DNA of 64,000 bases from Cryobacterium shii (GTDB lineage: Bacteria; Actinomycetota; Actinomycetes; Actinomycetales; Microbacteriaceae), in contig NZ_SOFY01000077.1 of NCBI RefSeq assembly GCF_004402595.1, positions 1 to 64,000 on the forward strand, read 5' to 3'. Position 1 is the stretch's first letter, and every line of letters starts with the position of its first letter. The position numbers and the translations under genes are program-made. Below the pieces are notes generated by a model, which did no database searches, was not told the origin of the DNA, and saw only the letters and a program-made list of their open reading frames with translations. Below, piece after piece: positions 1 through 7,439 of the stretch.

Positions 1-280
1 GCTCGGCGGCCGGTGTCGCGGCGGCCGGCGCTGCGGCGCTCGGCGCCTCGGCAGCCGCGGCGGTCAGTGCGGTCTCGGCGCCGGCTGCGGGGGCGCCGGT
101 TGCGGCAGCCGCTCCGTTCGCGGTCTGGTGGTAGCTCTCGAGGACGGGCCACCAGGACTCGTCCACCAGGTTCTTGTCGACGAGGTACCGCTCGTACAAC
201 TCATCGACGAGCCACTCGTTCGCTCCGAATTCACCCGACCTGGTCTCGTCGGATCCACTACCGGTCAACTGGCTTGACAC
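1..280 (-). CDS. kgd: 2-oxoglutarate dehydrogenase/decarboxylase (Kgd-type), N-terminal fragment
   Basis: Only the first 93 codons are in the window. Reading the minus strand from a GTG at 280 gives VSSQLTGSGSDETRSG, then GANEWLVDELYERYLVDKN and DESWWPVLESYH, followed by an Ala/Pro-rich linker that runs off the left edge. The NEWLVDE-YERYLVDK-SWWPVLESY block is the hallmark N-terminal segment of actinobacterial Kgd/OdhA. That protein joins an E2-like succinyltransferase domain to the thiamine-diphosphate E1 of the 2-oxoglutarate dehydrogenase complex in the TCA cycle. The flexible Ala/Pro linker is typical of the family. The remaining body of more than 1100 residues lies outside the window, so integrity cannot be judged. 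The start is inferred from the family N-terminus; no other start fits. Confidence 0.9.
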   Translation of the reverse strand, partial: MSSQLTGSGSDETRSGEFGANEWLVDELYERYLVDKNLVDESWWPVLESYHQTANGAAAATGAPAAGAETALTAAAAEAPSAAAPAAATPAAE

Positions 281-412
281 AGCCGGTTCCCACTCTCTAC
301 GTTGATTTTGAATGTACCGGGCGCACACGAAGGCCCGGATCGGTCTGCCCATTCAGCCTAATCCCATCGGGCATGGCTGCGGGCATCCGCGCGGGGCGCT
401 AGCGTTATTTCC

Positions 413-1852
413 ATGCAGTTCTATGGAGCGGTTCCCAGCCACGACCTCACGTATTCGGACGTTTTCCTGGTGCCGAGCCAGTCGGCGGTCACCAGCCGCC
501 TCGATGTCTCCCTCGCTCCGGGCGACGGCACCGGCGCCACGATCCCGATCGTCTCCGCGAACATGAACTCGGTCACCGGGCACCGCCTCGCGGCTTCCCT
601 GGCACGCCGCGGCGGCCTGGGAGTGCTGCCGCAGGACATGCACCTGCAGGACCTCGACGCTGCCATCCGCTGGGTGAAGGCCCAGTCGACCCGGTTCGAC
701 ACCCCCTTCGTGTTCGGTCCGGACGACACCGTGGCGCTGGCGCTGCGCCAGGTGCCGCCGGTCGCCGGCCAGGGGCTGGTCATCAACGACCGGGACGACA
801 CCTACCTGGGCTGCATCGACGCGTCCCGCCTGGCCACGGCCCTGCCCGACGCGCTGCTCGGCGACCTGCTGCACGGCAACCTCACCTCCCTCGACGCCGA
901 CGATATCGAGGGCCCGCGCCGCGCCTTCGACGTGATGACCGACGCCGATCTCGACTTCGCCACCGTGCTGCACCACGGCGCCATCATCGGCACGCTCAGC
1001 CGCAAGAGCGCGCTGCGTTCCACGCTCTACCAGCCCGCGCTGGACGCCCACGGACGCCTCCGGGTCGCCGCCGCGGTCGGCATCAACGGCGACATAGCGG
1101 CCAAGGCGATCGCCCTCGTCGCCGCCGGGGTCGACGTGCTCGTGATCGACACCGCGCACGGCCACCAGGACGGCATGCTGCGGGCGATCAAGATCGTCGC
1201 GGATCTCGGACTGGGGATCCCGATCGTGGCCGGCAACGTCGTGACGGCGGATGCCGTCGGCGACCTGGTCGGAGCCGGCGCCACCATCGTGAAGGTCGGT
1301 GTGGGCCCCGGCGCCATGTGCACCACCCGGATGATGACGGCCGTGGGCCGGCCCCAGTTCTCCGCCGTGCTGGAGAGCGCGGTCGCCGCGCGCGAGCTCG
1401 GCGCGCGCGTCTGGGCCGACGGCGGGGTGCGCTACCCGCGTGACGTGGCGCTCGCGCTCGCCGCGGGCGCGGCATCCGTGATGATCGGCTCGTGGTTCGC
1501 CGGAACGATCGAGGCGCCCGGCGCCCTGGACCGGGATGCGGCCGGCGGCCTCTACAAGGAAAGCTGGGGGATGGCATCCACCAAGGCCGTACGCGAGCGC
1601 TTCGACCGCCTGGACGCGTACGACCTGGCCCGCAAGACCCTGTTCGCCGAGGGCATCTCCAGCTCGAAGATCTACCTGGACCCGCTGCGGCCCTCGGTCG
1701 AGGATCTGCTCGACATGATCACCTCCGGGCTGCGCAGCTCGTTCACCTACGCCGGTGCGACCAACGTGGAGGAGTTCCACGCCCGTTCGCGGGTCGGCAT
1801 CCAGTCGGCCGCGGGCTACGAGGAGGGCAAGGCGCTGCCCGTCTCCTGGTGA
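413..1852 (+). CDS. guaB1: GuaB1-type IMP dehydrogenase/GMP reductase family protein
   Basis: A 479-residue TIM-barrel protein of the IMPDH/GMPR family. It begins MQFYGAVPSHDLTYSDVFLV, the N-terminal block of the actinobacterial GuaB1 subgroup. The nucleotide-binding and catalytic loop reads VGVGPGAMCTTRMM with the catalytic cysteine at residue 303. DGGVRYPRDVALALAAGA forms the phosphate-binding region, and a CBS-like insert lies at about residues 95-200. GuaB1 of mycobacteria is reported to work as a GMP reductase (GMP to IMP, NADPH-dependent) rather than as the essential IMPDH GuaB2; that role is carried over here by homology. It stands alone, divergent from kgd. The stop codon lies inside a short CTGGTGAGCCC direct-repeat tract. 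Confidence 0.88.
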   Translation: MQFYGAVPSHDLTYSDVFLVPSQSAVTSRLDVSLAPGDGTGATIPIVSANMNSVTGHRLAASLARRGGLGVLPQDMHLQDLDAAIRWVKAQSTRFDTPFVFGPDDTVALALRQVPPVAGQGLVINDRDDTYLGCIDASRLATALPDALLGDLLHGNLTSLDADDIEGPRRAFDVMTDADLDFATVLHHGAIIGTLSRKSALRSTLYQPALDAHGRLRVAAAVGINGDIAAKAIALVAAGVDVLVIDTAHGHQDGMLRAIKIVADLGLGIPIVAGNVVTADAVGDLVGAGATIVKVGVGPGAMCTTRMMTAVGRPQFSAVLESAVAARELGARVWADGGVRYPRDVALALAAGAASVMIGSWFAGTIEAPGALDRDAAGGLYKESWGMASTKAVRERFDRLDAYDLARKTLFAEGISSSKIYLDPLRPSVEDLLDMITSGLRSSFTYAGATNVEEFHARSRVGIQSAAGYEEGKALPVSW

Positions 1853-1892
1853 GCCCTGGTGGGCCCGGCTGGTGAGCCCTGCTGGTGAGCCC
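1846..1892 (+). repeat. 11-bp direct repeats overlapping the guaB1 stop
   Basis: CTGGTGAGCCC occurs at 1846-1856, 1869-1879 and 1882-1892, with a variant CTGGTGGGCCC at 1856-1866. The first copy contains the guaB1 stop codon TGA. This is seen directly. It may be simple slippage at the gene end; no function is assigned. Confidence 0.7.
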
Positions 1893-2027
1893 GGCCGCGA
1901 GCGTCGGCCGCGCGCAGTAGACTTAGCGGAATAATGGACGACCCCCCTCCTGCGAATTCGCCCAGCCACTGTTCTCGTCACTCGAACGGTCACTCGCCCC
2001 TGATCACGATCCTGATCCCGTTCGGCG

Positions 2028-3395
2028 GTGGCCATGTTTGAGTGGCTCATGCTCGGCGCGGGGCTCCTCCTCACGGTCGGCACCGGCCTGTTCGTCGCGA
2101 GCGAGTTCGCCCTGGTCAACCTGGACCGGTCGGAGCTCGAAGCCCGCCGCGACCGCGGGGAGACCCGTCTCGGCCTGACGATCTCGGCCCTGAAGATCAC
2201 CTCCACGCACCTGTCCAGCGCCCAGCTCGGCATCACGCTCACCACCCTGCTCACCGGTTACACGATGGAGCCGGCCCTGAGCGCCCTGCTCTCCCCGCCC
2301 CTGACGGCCCTGGGCCTGTCGGCGGCGGTCGTCCCGGTGGTCGCGGTCACCACCGCGGTCGTCCTGGCGACGCTGGCGTCGATGATCATCGGCGAACTGG
2401 TTCCGAAGAACTTCGCCCTCGCGCTGCCGGTCCAGACCGCGAAACTGGTCATCCCGTTCCAGACGCTGTTCACGACCGTGTTCAAGCCCGCGGTCGTCGT
2501 GCTCAACGGCAGCGCCAACGGCGTGCTGCGCTCCATCGGAATCGAGCCGAAGGAGGAACTCTCCGGCGCCCGCACCGCCGAGGAGCTCTCCTCCCTGCTG
2601 CGCCGCTCGGCCAGCGCCGGGATGCTCGAGAAAGACACCGCGACGCTGCTGCACCGCACCCTGCTGTTCTCCGGGCACACGGCGTCGGACGTGATGACGC
2701 CCCGTCCGCGCGTGGCCAGCGTGCAGCGCACCGACTCAGCCCAGGCGGTGATCGACCTCACCCGCCGCACCGGGTACTCCCGTTTCCCCGTCGTCGACGA
2801 GGGCGTCGACGACATCGTCGGGATCGTGCACGTGAAGCAGGCGGTGGCCGTGCCCCGGCACCGCCGGGCGGATGTCCCGGTGTCGGCCCTCCAATCGGAG
2901 GCCATTCGCGTGCCGGAGACCATGAAACTCGACGGGCTGCTGGTCGAGCTGCGTGCCCGCGGCTACCAGATGGCGATCGTCGTCGACGAGTACGGCGGCA
3001 CGGCCGGCGTGGCCACCCTGGAGGACCTGGTCGAGGAACTCGTCGGGGAGGTCGCCGACGAACACGACCGCGCCAGGGCCGGCGTGGTGCTGTCCCCGAC
3101 CTCGCTGACCTTCCCCGGCATGCTCCGGCCGGACGAGCTGTTGGAACGCACCGGCGTCGCCGTGCCGGAGGACGGGCCGTACGAAACGGTGGCCGGGTTC
3201 GTGATGAGCGAGCTGGGACGCCTGCCCGTGGTCGGCGACACCGTGCGCCTCGACGCCGGAGAGCTGTCGGTGGAACGGCTGGACGGCCGGCGCATCGACC
3301 GGCTCCGGTTCACCCCCGACACGCCGGCTACGGACGAGGCGGGCACAGACGAATCAGCGGCACGGAAACAGGGCGGGGTGAGTAATCATGAGTGA
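2028..3395 (+). CDS. Hemolysin family CNNM/CBS/CorC transporter
   Basis: A 455-residue integral membrane protein of the CNNM (DUF21)/CBS/CorC_HlyC family, which includes Mg2+/Co2+ efflux and homeostasis proteins. Residues 1-190 form the CNNM membrane domain, with four hydrophobic segments and the family motif [12 protein letters not shown]. Residues about 205-335 are two CBS domains ([45 protein letters not shown] is the canonical CBS2 end, quoted here in pieces). Residues 350-430 are the CorC_HlyC domain. The GTG at 2028 is used; an ATG six bases downstream is an alternative. The last codons overlap the next paralogous gene by 8 bases, so the two are one transcription unit and may form a heteromer. 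Confidence 0.85.
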   Translation: MAMFEWLMLGAGLLLTVGTGLFVASEFALVNLDRSELEARRDRGETRLGLTISALKITSTHLSSAQLGITLTTLLTGYTMEPALSALLSPPLTALGLSAAVVPVVAVTTAVVLATLASMIIGELVPKNFALALPVQTAKLVIPFQTLFTTVFKPAVVVLNGSANGVLRSIGIEPKEELSGARTAEELSSLLRRSASAGMLEKDTATLLHRTLLFSGHTASDVMTPRPRVASVQRTDSAQAVIDLTRRTGYSRFPVVDEGVDDIVGIVHVKQAVAVPRHRRADVPVSALQSEAIRVPETMKLDGLLVELRARGYQMAIVVDEYGGTAGVATLEDLVEELVGEVADEHDRARAGVVLSPTSLTFPGMLRPDELLERTGVAVPEDGPYETVAGFVMSELGRLPVVGDTVRLDAGELSVERLDGRRIDRLRFTPDTPATDEAGTDESAARKQGGVSNHE

Positions 3396-4449
3396 CTGGA
3401 TGGGACTCGTCTGGCTGGTCGTGCTCCTCGCCGGCAACGCCTTCTTCGTCGCGGCCGAATTCGCGGTCATCTCCGCGCGCCGGTCCCAGATCGAACCGCT
3501 GGCCGAGGCCGGCAAGATCAGGGCCATCACGGCCCTCTGGGCGATGGAACACGCCACACTGATGCTGGCCACCACGCAGCTCGGCATCACGGTGTGCTCG
3601 CTGCTGATCCTGAACGTCTCCGAGCCGGCCATCCACCACATGCTCGAGATCCCCCTCGGCGCGACCGGGCTGCCGGAGGAGGCGATCACCGCCATCGCGT
3701 TCGCCATCACCCTGCTGCTGGTCTCCTACCTGCACGTCGTGTTCGGGGAGATGGTGCCCAAGAACCTGTCGTTCTCCATCCCCGACAAGGCCGTCCTCAT
3801 CCTCGCGCCGCCGCTGGTGTTCTTCGGCCGCCTGGTCAAGCCCGTGATCGTGGTGCTCAACGCCACGGCCAACGTGGTGCTTCGGGTCTTCGGGGTTCAG
3901 CCCAAGGAGGAGGCGACGAGCACCTACACGCTGGACGAGGTGGCCACGATCGTCAGCCAGTCGACCCGGGAGGGCGTGTTGAGGGACGGCACCGGGGCGC
4001 TCAGCGCGACCTTCGAATTCACCACCCGCAAGGTGAAGGATGTCGCCGTGCCCCTGGCCGGCCTGATCAGTCTGCCGGAGACGGCCACCCCCGCCGACGT
4101 GGAGCGGGCCGTCACCAAGCACGGCTTCTCCCGTTACGTGATCGTCACCGACGGCGGCGAACCGACCGGGTACGTGCACCTCAAGGACGTCATCGACCTG
4201 GACGGGGACGCCGCGACCCAGGCCGGGCAGGGCAGTTACCAGGAGCCCATCCCGGGCAAGCGCATCCGTCAGCTGGTGTCCATCTTCGAGGACACCGACC
4301 TGGAGGACGCCCTCGCCACCATGCGGCGTTCAGGCGCGCACCTGGCCCGCTCGTTCACCGCCGTCGGCGCCACGAAGGGCGTGCTGTTCCTGGAGGACAT
4401 CATCGAGGAGCTCGTCGGCGAGGTTCAGGATGCGACCCGCCGGCTCTGA
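3388..4449 (+). CDS. Hemolysin family CNNM/CBS transporter, short paralogue
   Basis: A 353-residue CNNM-family membrane protein [14 protein letters not shown] an ATG inside the end of the preceding paralogue. The CNNM domain (about 1-185) has four hydrophobic stretches and the motif HVVFGEMVPKNLSF. A CBS pair follows (about 205-345) ending FLEDIIEELVGEVQD. It stops right after the second CBS domain and therefore lacks the C-terminal CorC_HlyC domain of its partner. Such long/short tandem pairs are common in actinobacteria and the short one probably acts with the long one. The transported ion cannot be read from the sequence; divalent metal handling is inferred from the family. Confidence 0.84.
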   Translation: MSDWMGLVWLVVLLAGNAFFVAAEFAVISARRSQIEPLAEAGKIRAITALWAMEHATLMLATTQLGITVCSLLILNVSEPAIHHMLEIPLGATGLPEEAITAIAFAITLLLVSYLHVVFGEMVPKNLSFSIPDKAVLILAPPLVFFGRLVKPVIVVLNATANVVLRVFGVQPKEEATSTYTLDEVATIVSQSTREGVLRDGTGALSATFEFTTRKVKDVAVPLAGLISLPETATPADVERAVTKHGFSRYVIVTDGGEPTGYVHLKDVIDLDGDAATQAGQGSYQEPIPGKRIRQLVSIFEDTDLEDALATMRRSGAHLARSFTAVGATKGVLFLEDIIEELVGEVQDATRRL

Positions 4450-4469
4450 CCGGCGTCGACGGCCGCCGC

Positions 4470-5561
4470 TCAAGCGGCGGGCCACCGGGCCCGCAGGTAC
4501 TGCGGCGGCCAGTAGTCGAGGCTGACCCCGAGCTCGTGCGCGGCCCGCAGCGGGAAGTGCGGGTCGCGCAGCAGCTCCCGGCCCAGCATGACCGCATCGG
4601 CCTGGCCGGACGCGAGGATCTGCTCCGCCTGTGCCGGTTCCGTGATCAGGCCCACCGCGCTGACCGGGACATCCGCCTCGGCCTTCACCTTGCGGGCGAG
4701 GGGCACCTGGTAGCCGGGGCCGAGCGGGATCCGCACCCCGGTCACGTTGCCGCCGGAGGAGATGTCGAAGAAGTCGGCTCCGGCGTCGGCGGCCCAGCGG
4801 GCGACCGCGGCGGTCTCGTCTTCGTTCCACCCGCCCGGCGCATAGTCGGTGGCGGAGAACCGCACGAACAGGGGCACGTCCTCGCCGATCGCCGCGCGCA
4901 CGGCGGCCACCACGGCCAGCAGCAGCCGAGCCCGATTCGCCAGCGGCCCGCCGAACTCGTCGGTGCGACGGTTGCTCAGCGGCGACAGGAACTGGTGCAG
5001 CAGGTAGCCGTGCGCGGCGTGGATCTCGACCACGTCGAACCCGGCGCCCACCGCCCGGCGCGCGGCTGCGGCGAAGTCGCCGATGACGCCACGGATGCCC
5101 GCGGCGTCCAGGGCGGCGGGCGCGGCGTAACCCGGGAACGGCAGGTCGGAGGCCGACACGGTCTGCCAGCCGCCGGCATCCGTGGGCACCGTGCCCTGCC
5201 GGTCGCTGCCCCACGCCGGCCAGACGGACGCCTTGCGGCCCGCGTGCGCCAGCTGGATGCCGGCCTTCGCCCCCTGGGCGTGCAGGAACCGGACGATCCG
5301 GGACCAGGCGGCCGCCTGCTCGTCGTTCCACAGGCCGGTGTCGCGGTCGGTGATGCGGCCCTCGGGGCTGATGGCACTCGCCTCGGCGATGACCAGGCCG
5401 GCGCCGCCCGCGGCGATGGCCCCGAGGTGCACCAGGTGCCAGTCCCGGGGCACGCCGTCCTTCTCCTCGATCGAGTACTGGCACATGGGCGCGGCCCAGA
5501 TCCGGTTGCGGATGGTGACGCCCCGCAGGGTGAGCGGTTCGAACAGGGCGGCAGCGGCCAC
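4470..5561 (-). CDS. YqjM-like NADH:flavin oxidoreductase (old yellow enzyme)
   Basis: A 363-residue FMN-dependent TIM-barrel ene-reductase. It starts ALFEPLTLRGVTIRNRIW and carries APMCQYS with the flavin-tuning cysteine of the YqjM class, QLAHAGRK, the catalytic pair in EIHAAHGYLLHQFLSP, and the FMN phosphate region near the end (AVMLGRELLRDPH). YqjM-type enzymes reduce activated C=C bonds with NAD(P)H in the cytoplasm. I use the GTG at 5561, preceded by GGGGGA with normal spacing, rather than an upstream in-frame ATG at 5615 with no ribosome site. It is convergent with the CNNM gene and divergent from nnrD, whose start is 73 bases away. The physiological substrate is unknown. Confidence 0.88.
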   Translation of the reverse strand: MAAAALFEPLTLRGVTIRNRIWAAPMCQYSIEEKDGVPRDWHLVHLGAIAAGGAGLVIAEASAISPEGRITDRDTGLWNDEQAAAWSRIVRFLHAQGAKAGIQLAHAGRKASVWPAWGSDRQGTVPTDAGGWQTVSASDLPFPGYAAPAALDAAGIRGVIGDFAAAARRAVGAGFDVVEIHAAHGYLLHQFLSPLSNRRTDEFGGPLANRARLLLAVVAAVRAAIGEDVPLFVRFSATDYAPGGWNEDETAAVARWAADAGADFFDISSGGNVTGVRIPLGPGYQVPLARKVKAEADVPVSAVGLITEPAQAEQILASGQADAVMLGRELLRDPHFPLRAAHELGVSLDYWPPQYLRARWPAA

Positions 5562-5634
5562 GAAATCCCCCAGAGTCGGTTGGGGTCGGCAGCAGGACCG
5601 ACCCGCAGTGCTCAAAACAACCTATCGTGAGTGC

Positions 5635-6495
5635 ATGAGCGAACCGCGGGGATGGCTGGAATGGGACGCCGAGCAGGCGGGCGATTGGATCGCGGTGCCG
5701 CGGGCGACGGATGACAAGTACACCCGCGGGGTGCTCGGCGTGCTGACCGGCGGTCACGACTATCCGGGCGCGGCGGTGCTCGGGGTCGAAGCGGCCATGC
5801 GCACCGGCGTCGGCATGGTGCGCTACCTGGGCCCGCCCCGCGCCGCCGACTTCGTGCTGGCGCGCCGGCCGGAGGTCGTCACGGTTCCCGGCCGGGTGCA
5901 GGCCTGGCTGCTGGGGTCGGGGATGAACGCCGACCAGCGGGATGAGCAGACCACGGCCGCGCTGCGGGCGGCGCTCGCCGAGGGACTGCCGACGGTGTGC
6001 GACGCCGGCGCCCTGGACCTGGCTCGGGGGTGGCAGGCCGGGCCGCTGGTGATCACCCCGCACTACCGGGAACTGGCCCGGCTCCTGTCCCAGGACGGGA
6101 TGCAGGTGACCGGCGCCCAGGTGGCCGCCGACCCGGGGGACTGGGCGACGCGTGCCGCCGCCGAGCTCGGCGTCACCGTGTTGCTCAAGGGGTCCGTCAC
6201 CCGAGTCGTGTCCCCGTCCGGCCCCCGGCTGACGGTGTCGCGCTCGCCGGTCTGGCTGGCGACGGCCGGCTCCGGGGACGTGCTCGGCGGCATCATCGGC
6301 GCGCTGCTGGCCACCCACGCGGCGGCGATCCGCACGGATGCCGAGGCGCTCACCGACCTCGCCGCCACCGCTGCCCGCATCCACTCGCTCGCCGCGATCC
6401 GGGCGTCCGCCGGCGGCCCGATCACCGCACTCGACGTGGCCGAGGCCGTGCCGGCCACGGTCGCGGCCCTGCTGGGTCACACGCCGCCCCACTAG
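5635..6495 (+). CDS. nnrD: ADP-dependent NAD(P)H-hydrate dehydratase
   Basis: A 286-residue ribokinase-like fold protein matching the C-terminal (CARKD) half of YjeF. It repairs the hydrated forms of NADH and NADPH using ADP or ATP. Visible motifs are YTRGVLGVLTGG near the N-terminus, VLKGS-like TVLLKGSVT in the middle, and the nucleotide site TAGSGDVLGGIIGALLA containing the catalytic aspartate. The epimerase half is absent and must be encoded elsewhere if present. ATG 5635 is the only good start in the frame. The stop codon TAG coincides with the insertion target of two nested IS elements (see 6495 and 7440), so the gene itself is intact. Confidence 0.88.
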   Translation: MSEPRGWLEWDAEQAGDWIAVPRATDDKYTRGVLGVLTGGHDYPGAAVLGVEAAMRTGVGMVRYLGPPRAADFVLARRPEVVTVPGRVQAWLLGSGMNADQRDEQTTAALRAALAEGLPTVCDAGALDLARGWQAGPLVITPHYRELARLLSQDGMQVTGAQVAADPGDWATRAAAELGVTVLLKGSVTRVVSPSGPRLTVSRSPVWLATAGSGDVLGGIIGALLATHAAAIRTDAEALTDLAATAARIHSLAAIRASAGGPITALDVAEAVPATVAALLGHTPPH

Positions 6496-7436
6496 GGCGT
6501 GTCTTCTAAAGCCTGGTGAGTGTTTTTGGCAGAATTGGCGCATGTCTCGTACTGCTGTGTTGTCTGAGAGTGAGTGGGCTCGGATCGAGCCGTTGATGCC
6601 GTCATCGTCTGGTCGTCCTGGTCGCCCGTTTCAGGACCACCGGCGGGTGATGGAGGGCATCATTTACCGGTATCGGGCGGGGATTCCGTGGCGAGATCTA
6701 CGCGAGACTTTTGGTCCGTGGCAGACGGTGTGGAAGCGTCATCGGCGATTCAGCGGCGATGGCACCTGGAACAGTGTTCTGGCCCGGTTGCTGGCCGAGG
6801 CCGATGCGGCGGGCAAGATCGATTGGGAGGTGTCGGTGGACTCGACGGTGAATCGGGCGCATCAACACGCGACGAATCTTCCGCGCATCACGGGGGGCTC
6901 TGTCGACTTACACGAATCTGCTGGAAGAGCCTCCTGATCATGCCATTGGCCGGTCCCGCGGTGGTTTGACCACCAAGATCCACCAGCTTTGCGACGGAAA
7001 GATGCGCCCGCTCGTGGTCTTTCTGGGCACCGGGCAAGGCGGCGATTCGCCCATGCTCCCGGAGATCATGGCTTCGCTCAGCGTCGACCGGATCGGACCC
7101 GGACGAGCCCGCACCCGACCCGACCGGGTGCTGGCGGACAAGGCCTACTCGGCCAAAGCGCACCGGGCCATGCTGCGAAAACGGGGCATCCAGGTCGTCA
7201 TTCCAGAACGCTCCGACCAGGTCGCGAACCGGAAACGCCGCGGACGAAACGGTGGCCGCCCAGTCGACCTCGACAAAGAAGCCTACAAACGCCGCAACGT
7301 CATCGAACGCTCATTCAACACCCTCAAACAGTGGTGCGGACTCGCCACCCGTTACGACAAACTCGCCCTCACCTACCGGGGCGGCGCTGTCCTGAGCGCC
7401 ATCATCGTCTGGTTACACGAATTAGGAGACACGCCT
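6495..7436 (+). mobile_element. IS5-family insertion sequence, two-frame type, about 942 bp
   Basis: Terminal inverted repeats are GGGCGTGTCTTCTAA at the left (6495-6509) and TTAGGAGACACGCCT at the right (7422-7436), two mismatches over 15 bp. A TA duplication flanks it (6493-6494 and 7437-7438), as expected for the IS427-like group of IS5. It carries two transposase frames. It is inserted inside the CTAG target duplication of the neighbouring IS701-type element, so it arrived second. Exact ends may be off by one or two bases. Confidence 0.85.
6542..6937 (+). CDS. IS5-family transposase, first frame (DUF4096-type N-terminal part)
   Basis: A 131-residue N-terminal part of an IS5/IS427 transposase. 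It begins MSRTAVLSESEWARIEPLMP, with the helix-turn-helix domain of these transposases (RPFQDHRRVMEGIIYRYRAG, then IPWRDLRETFGPW). It then gives the first catalytic aspartate in WEVSVDSTVNRAHQHATN. The frame ends at 6937, while conserved family sequence continues in the frame shifted by +1. That makes it the usual two-ORF arrangement in which a fusion product is the active enzyme. Whether the shift happens at the G6 tract at 6892-6897 or further on near 6918-6925 cannot be settled by eye. Confidence 0.85.
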   Translation: MSRTAVLSESEWARIEPLMPSSSGRPGRPFQDHRRVMEGIIYRYRAGIPWRDLRETFGPWQTVWKRHRRFSGDGTWNSVLARLLAEADAAGKIDWEVSVDSTVNRAHQHATNLPRITGGSVDLHESAGRAS

Positions 7437-7439
7437 TAG
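6966..7439 (+). CDS. IS5-family transposase, second frame (DDE catalytic part)
   Basis: The C-terminal half of the IS5 transposase, 157 residues from a TTG. Conserved sequence in the same frame extends upstream (EEPPDHAIGRSRGG directly before LTTKIHQLCDG). The second catalytic aspartate lies in VLADKAYSAKAHRAMLR and the glutamate in YKRRNVIERSFNTLKQWCGL, followed by TRYDKLALTYRGG. The stop codon TAG (7437-7439) is not inside the element: it is made by the duplicated TA plus the next target base. Production needs a +1 (or -2) frameshift from the first frame or an independent start. Confidence 0.85.
   Translation: MTTKIHQLCDGKMRPLVVFLGTGQGGDSPMLPEIMASLSVDRIGPGRARTRPDRVLADKAYSAKAHRAMLRKRGIQVVIPERSDQVANRKRRGRNGGRPVDLDKEAYKRRNVIERSFNTLKQWCGLATRYDKLALTYRGGAVLSAIIVWLHELGDTP

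Noticed and set aside
353-2254. Long antisense open frame of 633 residues opposite guaB1
   Set aside because: Composition is Gly/Arg/Asp/Val-rich with no domain; it is the shadow of a high-GC gene. The plus-strand frame has clear IMPDH motifs. The same holds for the other long antisense frames opposite the transporters, metX, prpE, tmsAB and others.
6338-6937. IS5 first frame starting at 6338 as an nnrD-transposase fusion
   Set aside because: The extra residues are the out-of-frame end of nnrD; the transposase N-terminus MSRTAVLSESEWARIEPL begins at 6542.
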